From Micrococcaceae bacterium (lineage in GTDB: Bacteria; Actinomycetota; Actinomycetes; Actinomycetales; Micrococcaceae): a stretch of DNA of 56,939 bases. The notes below the pieces were generated by a model. The model was not told the origin of the DNA. It searched no databases and saw only the letters and a list, made by a program, of their open reading frames with translations. Made by a program: the position numbers and the translations under genes. The stretch lies in NCBI GenBank assembly GCA_025465475.1, contig JAODMR010000103.1, positions 1 through 56,939 on the forward strand. Reading direction: 5' to 3'. This document shows positions 17,901-26,016 of this stretch, one piece after another; position 1 is the stretch's first letter, and each line of letters begins with the position of its first letter.

Positions 17901-18820
17901 GCGTTACGCAGCCGGAGCTGCTGCCCGAACTGCCCTCGCTGTCCAAGCTTTACCTGAACGCCGCCGGGATGGCTGCCAAGAACCGGTTGCTGGGATCCGA
18001 CCGGGGGCCCGGCCTTCCCGAGTACAGCGCGCAGGTGAACCACGTGGTGGCCGGCCTGCCTCGCCTTACGGCATACCAGCACCTGCTGGGGAACACTGCC
18101 CGCGATGTCATGCCGGCCGGCTTCGTGCACACGCTGGCATTTCCCGTTGCCATGCAGGTGATGGTTCGTGAGGACTTCCCGTTGCCGTTGCTGGGTATGA
18201 TCCACCTGCGGAACCGGGTCGAGTCCTTTACGCCCATCCACTACTCCCAACCCCTCACGATTCGGTCGTGGGCACGGGATCTGGCGGGGCACCGGGCAGG
18301 AACGCAGGTGGACCTGGTCGTGGAGGTTCGCGCCGACAGCGGGGACGACGTGCTGTGGCGCGGAGTTTCGTCGTATCTGGCCAAGGGGGTCTACCTGCCG
18401 GGAGTCGATCGTCCCGCCCCGGCGTCCATGCCCGAGGATTTCAATGCTCCGGAGCCCACCGCCCTGTGGCGGTTGGGCGTGGACACCGGGCGACAATATG
18501 CAGCCGTGTCCGGGGACTTCAATCCGATCCACCTCAGCGCACTCTCGGCCAAAGCCCTTGGCATGCGGCGCTCCATCGCGCACGGGATGTTCCTGGCGTC
18601 CCGGGCTCTTGCGGAGGTTCGGTCACCCGAGCCCGACGCCTTCGAGTGGTCGGTGTCCTTCGATGCCCCCGTCTACCTGCCCGCCAGTGTCGCAGTACGG
18701 ATCGTTGACGACCGGGACGCCGACGGCGGGTGGCACGGGTCGGGTTATCTCGGCTGGAACCGCAGCACCGGCCGGCGACACTTCAGCGGCCGGGTGGCAC
18801 CGCTTTCCGAGGGGCCCTGA
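17897..18820 (+). CDS. MaoC family dehydratase (HtdX-like)
   Basis: Probable (R)-3-hydroxyacyl thioester dehydratase of 307 residues with two hot-dog domains. The second domain carries the hydratase-2 catalytic motif: YAAVSGDFNPIHLSALSAKA, containing the Asp and His separated by four residues, followed by GMRRSIAHGMF. The first domain is degenerate, as in HtdX. It completes thiolase, reductase and dehydratase activities in one operon; with the acyl-CoA dehydrogenase it would supply a full beta-oxidation-like or reverse cycle. The ATGA overlap with the reductase suggests coupled translation. The same gene content is known in M. tuberculosis (Rv0241c-Rv0244c). Confidence 0.9.
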   Translation: MSVTQPELLPELPSLSKLYLNAAGMAAKNRLLGSDRGPGLPEYSAQVNHVVAGLPRLTAYQHLLGNTARDVMPAGFVHTLAFPVAMQVMVREDFPLPLLGMIHLRNRVESFTPIHYSQPLTIRSWARDLAGHRAGTQVDLVVEVRADSGDDVLWRGVSSYLAKGVYLPGVDRPAPASMPEDFNAPEPTALWRLGVDTGRQYAAVSGDFNPIHLSALSAKALGMRRSIAHGMFLASRALAEVRSPEPDAFEWSVSFDAPVYLPASVAVRIVDDRDADGGWHGSGYLGWNRSTGRRHFSGRVAPLSEGP

Positions 18821-18929
18821 ACCGGGGGCCGCAGCTTTCGGTGAGCTGTGAGACCGGCCGCGGGGCCGTTATCGTCGTCCGGCCTTCCTGGTGCAGCCGG
18901 TCCCGGGCCGGCGCCGTAAGCTGATCCAC

Positions 18930-20177
18930 ATGCCACAGACCGACGCTGCCGTTGCTTTCCCACTGACGCTGGACTACGCCGAAACCCTGGACGCGGCCGA
19001 TCCGCTGGCGGAGCATCGGGGCGCGTTCCTGGGCGCCGATGACCCGGACGTCGTCGCCTACCTTGACGGCAACTCCCTGGGCCGTCCGCTCGCGGCCAGC
19101 GCCGACCGGATCGCCGATTTCGTGCGTCAGCAGTGGGGCGGTCGACTGATTCGCGGCTGGGATGAGGGCTGGCTCGCGCTGCCCCAGGCCATCGGCGACG
19201 AGCTTGGGGCCGTGGCCCTGGGCGCATCGCCGGGGCAGGTCACCATTGGGGACTCGACCACCGTGCTGCTCTACAAACTGTGCAGGGCAGCGGTCGCAGC
19301 CAGGCCGGACCGCACCGAGATCGTGCTCGACGCCGACAATTTCCCCACCGACAGGTTTGTCCTGGAGGGCATCGCCAAGGAATGCGGGCTCGCCCTGCGC
19401 TGGATCCGATCCGCCCACGACGGCGGAGTGACGGACGCTGAATTGGCCCACGTCGTCGGACCGCAAACAGCGCTGGTGGTGCTCAGCCACGTTGCCTACC
19501 GGTCGGGTTATCTCGCGGACGCGGCAGCCCTGACCCGAACCGCCCACCGTGCCGGAGCCCTGATTCTCTGGGACCTGTGCCACTCCGTGGGGGTGGTGCC
19601 GGTGGAACTGGACGCCTGGGACGTGGACCTGGCCGTCGGATGCAGCTACAAGTACCTCAACGGAGGACCCGGCTCGCCGGCGTTCGCCTACGTACGACAG
19701 GAGCACTTCGGAATCCTGCAGCAACCCATCCAGGGCTGGCTGGGAAGTGCTGACCCATTTGGCATGGGGGAAAGCTATGAGGGCGCGGCAGGAATCCGCG
19801 GCTTCACCAGTGGCACCCCGCCGATCGTCGGCATGCTCGCCATGCAGGACATGATCGCCCTTGTGCGGCAGGTGGGACTTGGCACGGTGCGCGCCAAGTC
19901 AGTGGCGCTGACCGAATTCGCTACCGGACTTTGCGACGGGCTGCTGGCCGGGTACGGCGTGCGTATGGCGTCGCCTCGCGACGCTGAACGCCGCGGCGGG
20001 CACATCACCATCGATCATCCGTCCTTCCGGGACGTTACCGCCGAGCTGTGGCGCCGGGGTGTCATTCCGGACTTCCGCAATCCTGACGGTATTCGGCTGG
20101 GACTCTCACCGCTGTCCACGAGCTTCACCGAGGTGTGGCGCGGCGTTGACGCCATCAGGGACTGCCTGGACAGGTGA
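18930..20177 (+). CDS. kynU: Kynureninase
   Basis: PLP enzyme that hydrolyses kynurenine to anthranilate and alanine in tryptophan breakdown. The 415-residue protein has the kynureninase motifs YLDGNSLGRP near the N-terminus, GDSTTVLLYKL (PLP phosphate region), ILWDLCHSVGVVPVELD (Asp binding the PLP nitrogen) and SYKYLNGGPGSPAF with the PLP-bound Lys. No other kyn gene is next to it. ATG 18930 gives the normal N-terminus; the frame is open 39 bases further to a GTG at 18891. The Shine-Dalgarno is weak. The gene is about 110 bp after the maoC stop and may have its own promoter. Confidence 0.94.
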   Translation: MPQTDAAVAFPLTLDYAETLDAADPLAEHRGAFLGADDPDVVAYLDGNSLGRPLAASADRIADFVRQQWGGRLIRGWDEGWLALPQAIGDELGAVALGASPGQVTIGDSTTVLLYKLCRAAVAARPDRTEIVLDADNFPTDRFVLEGIAKECGLALRWIRSAHDGGVTDAELAHVVGPQTALVVLSHVAYRSGYLADAAALTRTAHRAGALILWDLCHSVGVVPVELDAWDVDLAVGCSYKYLNGGPGSPAFAYVRQEHFGILQQPIQGWLGSADPFGMGESYEGAAGIRGFTSGTPPIVGMLAMQDMIALVRQVGLGTVRAKSVALTEFATGLCDGLLAGYGVRMASPRDAERRGGHITIDHPSFRDVTAELWRRGVIPDFRNPDGIRLGLSPLSTSFTEVWRGVDAIRDCLDR

Positions 20178-20197
20178 GCGGACCTGTGCCGTTTGCC

Positions 20198-20227
20198 TTG
20201 GCCGCCCACAACAGGCACCGCTAGGAT
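20198..20227 (+). promoter_or_regulatory. Putative sigma-70-type promoter for the PRC-barrel gene
   Basis: TTGGCC (20198-20203) and TAGGAT (20222-20227) are separated by 18 bases, a reasonable housekeeping promoter for an actinobacterium. It would start transcription about 85 bases before the PRC-barrel ATG. The leader then holds three near copies of GCACAGTCACA (about 20262-20305), whose purpose is unclear. Confidence 0.4.
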
Positions 20228-20318
20228 TTTGCCAGGCCGGCACCGCTCTTCTGCGGCCGCCAACGCAGTCACATAGCGCACAGTCACACAAGGCACAGTC
20301 ACAGGCAGGAGCTACACC

Positions 20319-20666
20319 ATGGCAACAGGTCCGGACGAAGAACTGAACAGGCCCGATCTTCAGGAACTGCACAGCCTGCAGGACGCGACCGTGTGGGACG
20401 TCGACGGCGAAAAGCTGGGCAAAGTCTCCCAAGTGCACCTGGACGCAACCGGCAAACCCGTATGGATCACGGTGCCGCTGGGCCTGCTGGAGTCCCGCGA
20501 GAAGTTCGTCTCGCTGCGGGGAGCCCGGATGGCGGAGGGGTCACTGGTGCCGGACGTGCATGTCGCGTTCTCGCGGGATCGGATCAAGGGCACCCCTGAC
20601 ATGCCCACGGACGGGAACCTCAGTGAGGCCCAGGTAGCGCTCTTGAACGACCACTACAGCGCCTGA
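20319..20666 (+). CDS. PRC-barrel domain-containing protein
   Basis: A 115-residue cytoplasmic protein. Residues 12-75 form a PRC-barrel: DLQELHSLQDATVWDVDGEKLGKVSQVHLD followed by strands WITVPLG and EKFVSLRGARM, shown here in parts. PRC-barrels occur in the photosynthetic reaction centre H subunit and RimM and in many small actinobacterial proteins linked to stress. The acidic C-terminal tail ends LSEAQVALLNDHYSA. The ATG has AGGAGC eight bases upstream. It is monocistronic, convergent on the antiporter gene. A specific function is not known. Confidence 0.82.
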   Translation: MATGPDEELNRPDLQELHSLQDATVWDVDGEKLGKVSQVHLDATGKPVWITVPLGLLESREKFVSLRGARMAEGSLVPDVHVAFSRDRIKGTPDMPTDGNLSEAQVALLNDHYSA

Positions 20667-20776
20667 CCGGTCCGGTGGGCTGCGCCGGTCACCGTTTGCC
20701 GCTGACCGTCCCGGCCGGGCCTGCCGCTGAGCATGAGGTGGGGTGCGCCGACGGGCGCCGCGTCAGGGCCTGCCGC

Positions 20777-22507
20777 TCAGTGTTCCCCGGTGCGGGTCCG
20801 CAGCCGGGTTTCCTCAAGGTCGAGCACCTGCTGGGCCTGGACAATGATGCGGGAGGGATACTTCCCTTCGGAGCGGGCCGCAAGCAGCGCCTGCCGTTCC
20901 CGGTCCACAACTGCCAGCCGCAACTGCCGGTACTGACGGTGGGGTGACGCGGCCGCCGAGGCCGGCGTCGCCCGTGCGCGCTCCCACGCCACCTCACTGC
21001 GCAGGTACGTGTCCCGCCGCACCCGCTCCAGGACGTCCTGGTCCACGTGCGCCCCGGCGCCGAGTACCTCGTCCGGAGTGTCCAGCACATTCAGCCCTGC
21101 GGTGATGATTTCCTCCAGCAGGGCCGCGGCTTCCTGCCGGTCGGCCGCCGCATCAATACCGCGGATACCAAGTGCCTGGATCAGGCGGGGGAGCGTGCTG
21201 CCCTGCAGCAACAGCGTCACGATCGCCACGGTGAAGGCAATCAGGATCAGCTGCTCGCGGTAGGGCACCGATTCGGGGAGGGACTGTGCCGCGGCCAGGG
21301 TCACCACCCCGCGCATACCGGACCAGGACAGCACGATTCCGCCGCGCCAACCGAAGCCCTCACGCCGTTCCTGTTCCAGGTCCGCCCGTCGCCGGTCGTA
21401 GATGCGCTGCAGCAGGCGCTGTCGGCGCTGTTGCCGCGGATCCTTGGACGACAATTCCTTCAGCTTTCCCAGCCGGAGCCGGAACAGCATGGTCTTATGC
21501 TCCGCGCGGCGGGCACGGCGACGCATCAGGAAGATCAGCGGGAAGATCCAGGCGAAGCGGAGCACAATCAGGGCAGCCGCGGCCAGCAGGCCAATCAGGA
21601 CTGACTCGCCCACGGTCAGCAGCGAGGCATCGATGTTCTCGACCAGACTGCGGATTTCCAGCCCCATCAGCAGGAACACGGCGCTCTCCAACAGGAACTG
21701 GACGGTGCGCCAGTTAACGCTGTCACTGATCCGGGCCCGCGCGTCGAAGGACTGTGAGCCCTGATGGCCCGTGTAGATACCGGCGACGACGACGGCCAGC
21801 ACTCCCGAGGCGTGCAGCTCCTCAGCGGGTAGGAACGCGATGAACGGCACGACGAAGGACAGGGCAGTGTCCAGCACAGGGTCATCCAGGCGCGCCCGGA
21901 CGGCGACCGTCACGATGCCCACCAGGAATCCGATGATGACGGCGACGACCACCGCGTACACGAAGCTGCCGACGCCTGACCAGATTGATGACATTCCGCC
22001 GGCGGCTGCCGCGACGGCGGTGCGCAGCAGGACCAGTGCGGTGGCGTCGTTGACCAGTCCCTCGCCTTCCAGCACCGTCAACAGGCGTGGCGGCAGCCCC
22101 AGCCGCTTGCCGATGGAGGTGGCGGCGACCGCGTCGGGTGGGCTGATGACGGCACCGAGTGCGACCGCCGCCGCGAAGTTCAGGTCCGGCAGCAGGGCGT
22201 ACAACAGAAAACCGGTGGCAAAGGCGGACACAAGCACCAGGACGACGGAGAGGCTGGTGATGGGTCCGAGGTTGCGGCGGAAATCCACCACCGGCACTTT
22301 GATGGCTGCCGCGTACAGCAGCGGCGGCAGCACACCCGCGAGGATCCATTCGTGCGGCACCGTGAAGACCGGCACTCCCGGGGCGTAGGACAAGACCAGT
22401 CCCACCACCACCAGGATCAGCGGTGCGGCCACGCCCAGGCGTGCGGCGAACTTTTCCACTGCCACAATGATGACCACAGCAATGACACCGACCACCGCAA
22501 GTTCCAT
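20777..22507 (-). CDS. Na+/H+ antiporter, CPA1 family (NhaP-like)
   Basis: A 576-residue membrane protein exchanging Na+ (or K+) for protons. About twelve transmembrane helices fill residues 1-400. Motifs ISPPDAVAATSIGKRLG and EGEGLVNDATALVLLR are the ion-binding core of CPA1 antiporters, with the paired acidic residues. A loop (RRARRAEHKTMLFRLRLGKL) and a soluble, helical, charged C-terminal tail of about 120 residues follow. ATG 22507 (MELAVVGVIAVVI) is preferred to the TTG at 22540; the Shine-Dalgarno is weak for either. It ends convergent with the PRC-barrel gene and is divergent from the GH15 fusion gene. Confidence 0.92.
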   Translation of the reverse strand: MELAVVGVIAVVIIVAVEKFAARLGVAAPLILVVVGLVLSYAPGVPVFTVPHEWILAGVLPPLLYAAAIKVPVVDFRRNLGPITSLSVVLVLVSAFATGFLLYALLPDLNFAAAVALGAVISPPDAVAATSIGKRLGLPPRLLTVLEGEGLVNDATALVLLRTAVAAAAGGMSSIWSGVGSFVYAVVVAVIIGFLVGIVTVAVRARLDDPVLDTALSFVVPFIAFLPAEELHASGVLAVVVAGIYTGHQGSQSFDARARISDSVNWRTVQFLLESAVFLLMGLEIRSLVENIDASLLTVGESVLIGLLAAAALIVLRFAWIFPLIFLMRRRARRAEHKTMLFRLRLGKLKELSSKDPRQQRRQRLLQRIYDRRRADLEQERREGFGWRGGIVLSWSGMRGVVTLAAAQSLPESVPYREQLILIAFTVAIVTLLLQGSTLPRLIQALGIRGIDAAADRQEAAALLEEIITAGLNVLDTPDEVLGAGAHVDQDVLERVRRDTYLRSEVAWERARATPASAAASPHRQYRQLRLAVVDRERQALLAARSEGKYPSRIIVQAQQVLDLEETRLRTRTGEH

Positions 22508-22695
22508 CCAATTGACTCTACCGGCAGCGGTCGGCGACAACCGACTGAGCTCCGGGCTGGGAACTTAACGTCTGGGCAACAATGTCCGCCCGTGATGGAA
22601 ACACAGCCCCGCAACACTGATTGGTGGGAGCCGGACCCTGATGTGCTCGGGGTGGGGTTCCTGCCGTCCACCGCTGCTCCTGCCCGAAGGTGCCC

Positions 22696-25344
22696 ATGCC
22701 GACTCCGCTGAACCAAAGCATCGCCGACGCCGTCCTGCTCAACCGGTCACTGCCGCTGAACGTGCTGCACCCCTATGTCCAGGGCGCCGGAACCGCCAAT
22801 GACGGGTTCTCGCCCCGGCTGCTCACCGAATTGCGCCTGTTGGCCCGTACGCCGAACCTGCTGGTCGCGTGCAACTACGGTGGCACCCTGTGCGAGGCGG
22901 AGGGAGTGTCCACCGAGATCCTCCCCCGGGGCGGAGCGTCCGTGGCGTTGCGTGCGCTGGCCGCATTGCCCAACACCCATGCAGCCGTTATTTCCGGGCG
23001 GTCCTTGCGGGACCTGGCGTCCGTGTCGCGGCTGCCGGCTGAAATCCACCTGGTGGGCTCGCACGGCGCGGAAGGGGACATGCTCTTCGCCCATGGACTG
23101 GAACTGCACACCGAAGCGGTCCTGCAGCAGGCGGGGCGCATTCTGGAGGAGGCCGTGGGGGCCGAACGCGGCATCACCATCGAGCGCAAGCCGGTGGCCG
23201 TGGCCGTGCACACCCGGTTCGCTCCGCCGGAGGTCGTGGAACGGGTGAAGGCGCGTGCCCGGGCCGTTGCCGATGAACACGGCATGTACTTCCTTGAGGA
23301 CCGGTCAGTGCTGGACCTGTCCATGGTGGAACCATCCAAGGGCCTGGCACTGGAGCGGCTGCGCTCCCAGCTGGGCGCCGGGGCAGCACTGTACGCGGGG
23401 GACGCCAGCAGCGACGAGTACGCGTTGCGGACCCTCCGCGGACCGGACCTAGGCATCTGGGTCGGCGACGGGGCAGGGGCGGCAGAGCACCATGTCCGCG
23501 ACCCCGAGGCTTTCGCCCGGGTCCTGGCCATTCTTTTTGAACTGCGCCGATCGTGGCTTTTCGGTGAGGACGCAGTGGGCCTGGAACGGCACACCCTGCT
23601 TGGCAACGGGGCGTCCACCGCGCTGCTGACGCCCGACGCGACGGTCTGCTGGATGAGCCATCCGTTGCCGGACTCCGGATCCCTGTTTGCGCATCTGCTG
23701 GGCGGCGATGCGGCAGGGCACTTCAGCATCGAGCCTGTAAAGGTGTCCCAGGTGCTGGGGCAACGCTACGTCGACAACACCATGTTGGTGGAGACCCGGT
23801 GGGCGGAGGTCACCGTCACCGACTACCTGGAACCGTCTCCGGAGGGAATCACAACGCTGGTGCGCACGCTGAACGGTTCGGGCGACGCGCGGATCACGTT
23901 CGCTCCCCGCCCCGACTACGCCAATGCCCCGTTTGCCATGGAACGGCGCGGCGAGGCCGTGCACGTCGTCGGCACCTCTGACCCCATCCAGCTCTGGGCG
24001 CCCGGCGTGGACTTCACCCTGACCTCCGACGGGCGGCATGCGACGGCGACAGCCGTGGTGGCCCTGCAGGACGGGCCGATCGTGCTGACCCTGCGCTGCG
24101 GTGACACTGAGTCTTTCACTCCCGACCCGGACCAGGAACCGCTGCGGCGGGCCGTCCTCATCGCCGCCACGCGCGGTTGGACCCAGTCCCTTGACATTCC
24201 GGGGGTCAAACCCTCCCTGGTTGCACGTTCCGCCCTGACCCTGCGCGCCATGGTGCACGAACCCACCGGCGGCGTGCTTGCCGCGCCGACAACTTCCCTG
24301 CCCGAGGGCATTGGCGGCACGCGCAACTGGGATTACCGGTACTGCTGGCTGCGGGACGGCTCGATGACCGTCCGAGCCCTCGTTGACCTCGGTTCCACCG
24401 CTGAAGCCGAGGGGTTCCTCGCCTGGCTGACCCGAATCCTGGCCAATTCTCCCGGCCCCGAGTGGCTCCACCCGCTGTATTCCGTCTCCGGTGCGCCTAT
24501 GTCCTCGGAGGCCTCCGTGGAAAACCTGCCCGGTTACGCCGGTTCCCGGCCGGTACGGATTGGAAACGCTGCTGACCACCAGGTTCAACTGGACGTTTTT
24601 GGGCCCATCACGGAGCTCATCGACACCCTCAGCCAACGCCGCAGCGCCCTCAGCGACAGCGAGTGGTCGCTGGTCCAGCAGATGGCCGCCGCCGTCGTCG
24701 CCCGCTGGCATGAGCCGGACCACGGGATCTGGGAAGCGCGCAGGCCGCCCCGGCATCACGTCTACACCAAGGTCATGTGCTGGGTAACCCTGGACCGTGC
24801 CCTCCGCATCGCAGGCCGGCACGGTCGCACGCCCGACTCCGGATGGGCCGCCCTGGCTGAAACCATTCGTTCCGAGGTCCTAACGGAAGGCTGGAGCCAA
24901 GCCGCCACCTCCTACACGGTCGCCTACGACAGTGACGACCTGGACGCCGCGGTCCTGCATGTGGGCCTGTCCGGCCTGTTGGATGTTGCCGATCCCCGGT
25001 TCCACGCGACGGTGGCAGCAGTGGAGCGCGAGCTGCGCGCCGGGCCCACGGTGTTCCGCTACCACTACGACGACGGCCTGCCGGGCCTGGAGGGCGGCTT
25101 CCACATCTGCACCACCTGGCTGATCGAGGCCTACCTCGCGGTGGGCCGGTATGACGACGCCGAGAAGCTGTTCAGCCAGCTGGTCAGCCTGATGGGTCCG
25201 ACGGGACTGTTGCCTGAAGAGTACGATCCGGCCACGGAGAGGCACCTGGGCAACCATCCCCAGGCTTACTCGCACCTGGGCTTCATCCGCTGCGCGCAAC
25301 TGCTGCACAATCGTGTCCGGGCCGACGCCGTGGTGAGCGCCTGA
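22696..25344 (+). CDS. GH15 glucanase/trehalase-like enzyme fused to a degenerate trehalose-phosphatase domain
   Basis: An 882-residue fusion. Residues about 35-275 align with trehalose-6-phosphate phosphatase (OtsB, HAD fold): ISGRSLRDLASVSRLPAEIH, LVGSHGAEGDM, the Lys motif VEPSKGLALERL and YAGDASSDEYAL. However, motif I reads ACNYGGT (residues 58-64) in place of DxDGT, so both catalytic aspartates are missing, and GDD of motif IV is GDA. Residues about 290-875 are a GH15 (alpha/alpha)6 domain: WMSHPLPDSGSLFAHLLGG, NWDYRYCWLRDGSMTVRAL near 540, and LLPEEYDP with the likely catalytic Glu. GH15 enzymes hydrolyse trehalose or alpha-glucans. ATG 22696 has AAGG five bases upstream. The phosphatase part is probably regulatory or structural. 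Confidence 0.9.
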   Translation: MPTPLNQSIADAVLLNRSLPLNVLHPYVQGAGTANDGFSPRLLTELRLLARTPNLLVACNYGGTLCEAEGVSTEILPRGGASVALRALAALPNTHAAVISGRSLRDLASVSRLPAEIHLVGSHGAEGDMLFAHGLELHTEAVLQQAGRILEEAVGAERGITIERKPVAVAVHTRFAPPEVVERVKARARAVADEHGMYFLEDRSVLDLSMVEPSKGLALERLRSQLGAGAALYAGDASSDEYALRTLRGPDLGIWVGDGAGAAEHHVRDPEAFARVLAILFELRRSWLFGEDAVGLERHTLLGNGASTALLTPDATVCWMSHPLPDSGSLFAHLLGGDAAGHFSIEPVKVSQVLGQRYVDNTMLVETRWAEVTVTDYLEPSPEGITTLVRTLNGSGDARITFAPRPDYANAPFAMERRGEAVHVVGTSDPIQLWAPGVDFTLTSDGRHATATAVVALQDGPIVLTLRCGDTESFTPDPDQEPLRRAVLIAATRGWTQSLDIPGVKPSLVARSALTLRAMVHEPTGGVLAAPTTSLPEGIGGTRNWDYRYCWLRDGSMTVRALVDLGSTAEAEGFLAWLTRILANSPGPEWLHPLYSVSGAPMSSEASVENLPGYAGSRPVRIGNAADHQVQLDVFGPITELIDTLSQRRSALSDSEWSLVQQMAAAVVARWHEPDHGIWEARRPPRHHVYTKVMCWVTLDRALRIAGRHGRTPDSGWAALAETIRSEVLTEGWSQAATSYTVAYDSDDLDAAVLHVGLSGLLDVADPRFHATVAAVERELRAGPTVFRYHYDDGLPGLEGGFHICTTWLIEAYLAVGRYDDAEKLFSQLVSLMGPTGLLPEEYDPATERHLGNHPQAYSHLGFIRCAQLLHNRVRADAVVSA

Positions 25345-25353
25345 CCGGCTTCC

Positions 25354-26016
25354 CTACCCTCTGGGAGCGCTGTAGCGGTGCTCGGGCCGGCCGGTGCTGC
25401 CATACCGAAGATGGATTTCGACGGCGCCCTCGTCCGCGAGCGCCGACAGGTACCGTTGGGCGGTGGCCCGGGAAATGCCCACTGCCTGCGCCACCTCCAC
25501 CGCCGATTGCTGCATGCCCGGCCGCAGGGCTTCCAGCACCGCTGTTTCAGTAACTGATCGGGCCTTTGCGGGAGTTGCCACGGTTGCGCCATGCAGGGCG
25601 TTCAGCGCCCGGTCGACGGCGTCCTGGCTCAGGTTTTGCTGGTCCGCCAACAGCCGGCGATAACGGGCGTAGGACCGCAGCTGCCGGGTCAGCTGGTCGG
25701 CGGTGAACGGCTTGATCAGATACCCCAGCGCGCCGCGGCGGATGGCCTTGCGGACCGAGCGGGCGTCGGCGGCCGCGGTGAGCATCATGACGTCCACGTC
25801 CACGCTGCGCAGCAGTTCCAGGCCCAACGCGTCCGGCAGGTACACATCCAGCAGGATGAGGTCGGGTTCGTCGCTGTGCACCACCCGCAACGCCTGCTCG
25901 GCGGTCCCTACCGGGGTCATGGCGGTGAATCCCGGGACCGCCGCTACAAAGCCGGCGTGCAGGCGGCCCACGTGAAAGTCGTCGTCGACAATCAGGACTC
26001 TTAGGTCTTCGGTCAC
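25354..26016 (-). CDS. CitB/DcuR-type response regulator
   Basis: A 220-residue response regulator. The receiver domain has acidic residues DDD at 11-13, the phosphoacceptor Asp57 in LILLDVYLP and Lys102 in GYLIKPF. The output domain is a winged helix (EVAQAVGISRATAQRYLSAL), as in CitB/DpiA/DcuR regulators, which switch on C4-dicarboxylate or citrate uptake genes. The GTG start overlaps the stop of the sensor-kinase gene in GTGA, so the pair is translationally coupled. The frame extends upstream to 26067 but that would overlap the kinase far more. The likely target is the divergent CitMHS gene. Confidence 0.92.
   Translation of the reverse strand: MTEDLRVLIVDDDFHVGRLHAGFVAAVPGFTAMTPVGTAEQALRVVHSDEPDLILLDVYLPDALGLELLRSVDVDVMMLTAAADARSVRKAIRRGALGYLIKPFTADQLTRQLRSYARYRRLLADQQNLSQDAVDRALNALHGATVATPAKARSVTETAVLEALRPGMQQSAVEVAQAVGISRATAQRYLSALADEGAVEIHLRYGSTGRPEHRYSAPRG

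Noticed and set aside
22594-22710. 38-codon ORF METQPRNTDWWEP overlapping the start of the GH15 fusion
   Set aside because: No convincing ribosome site, it overlaps a well-supported start, and the end is Arg/Cys-rich as expected for an out-of-frame read.
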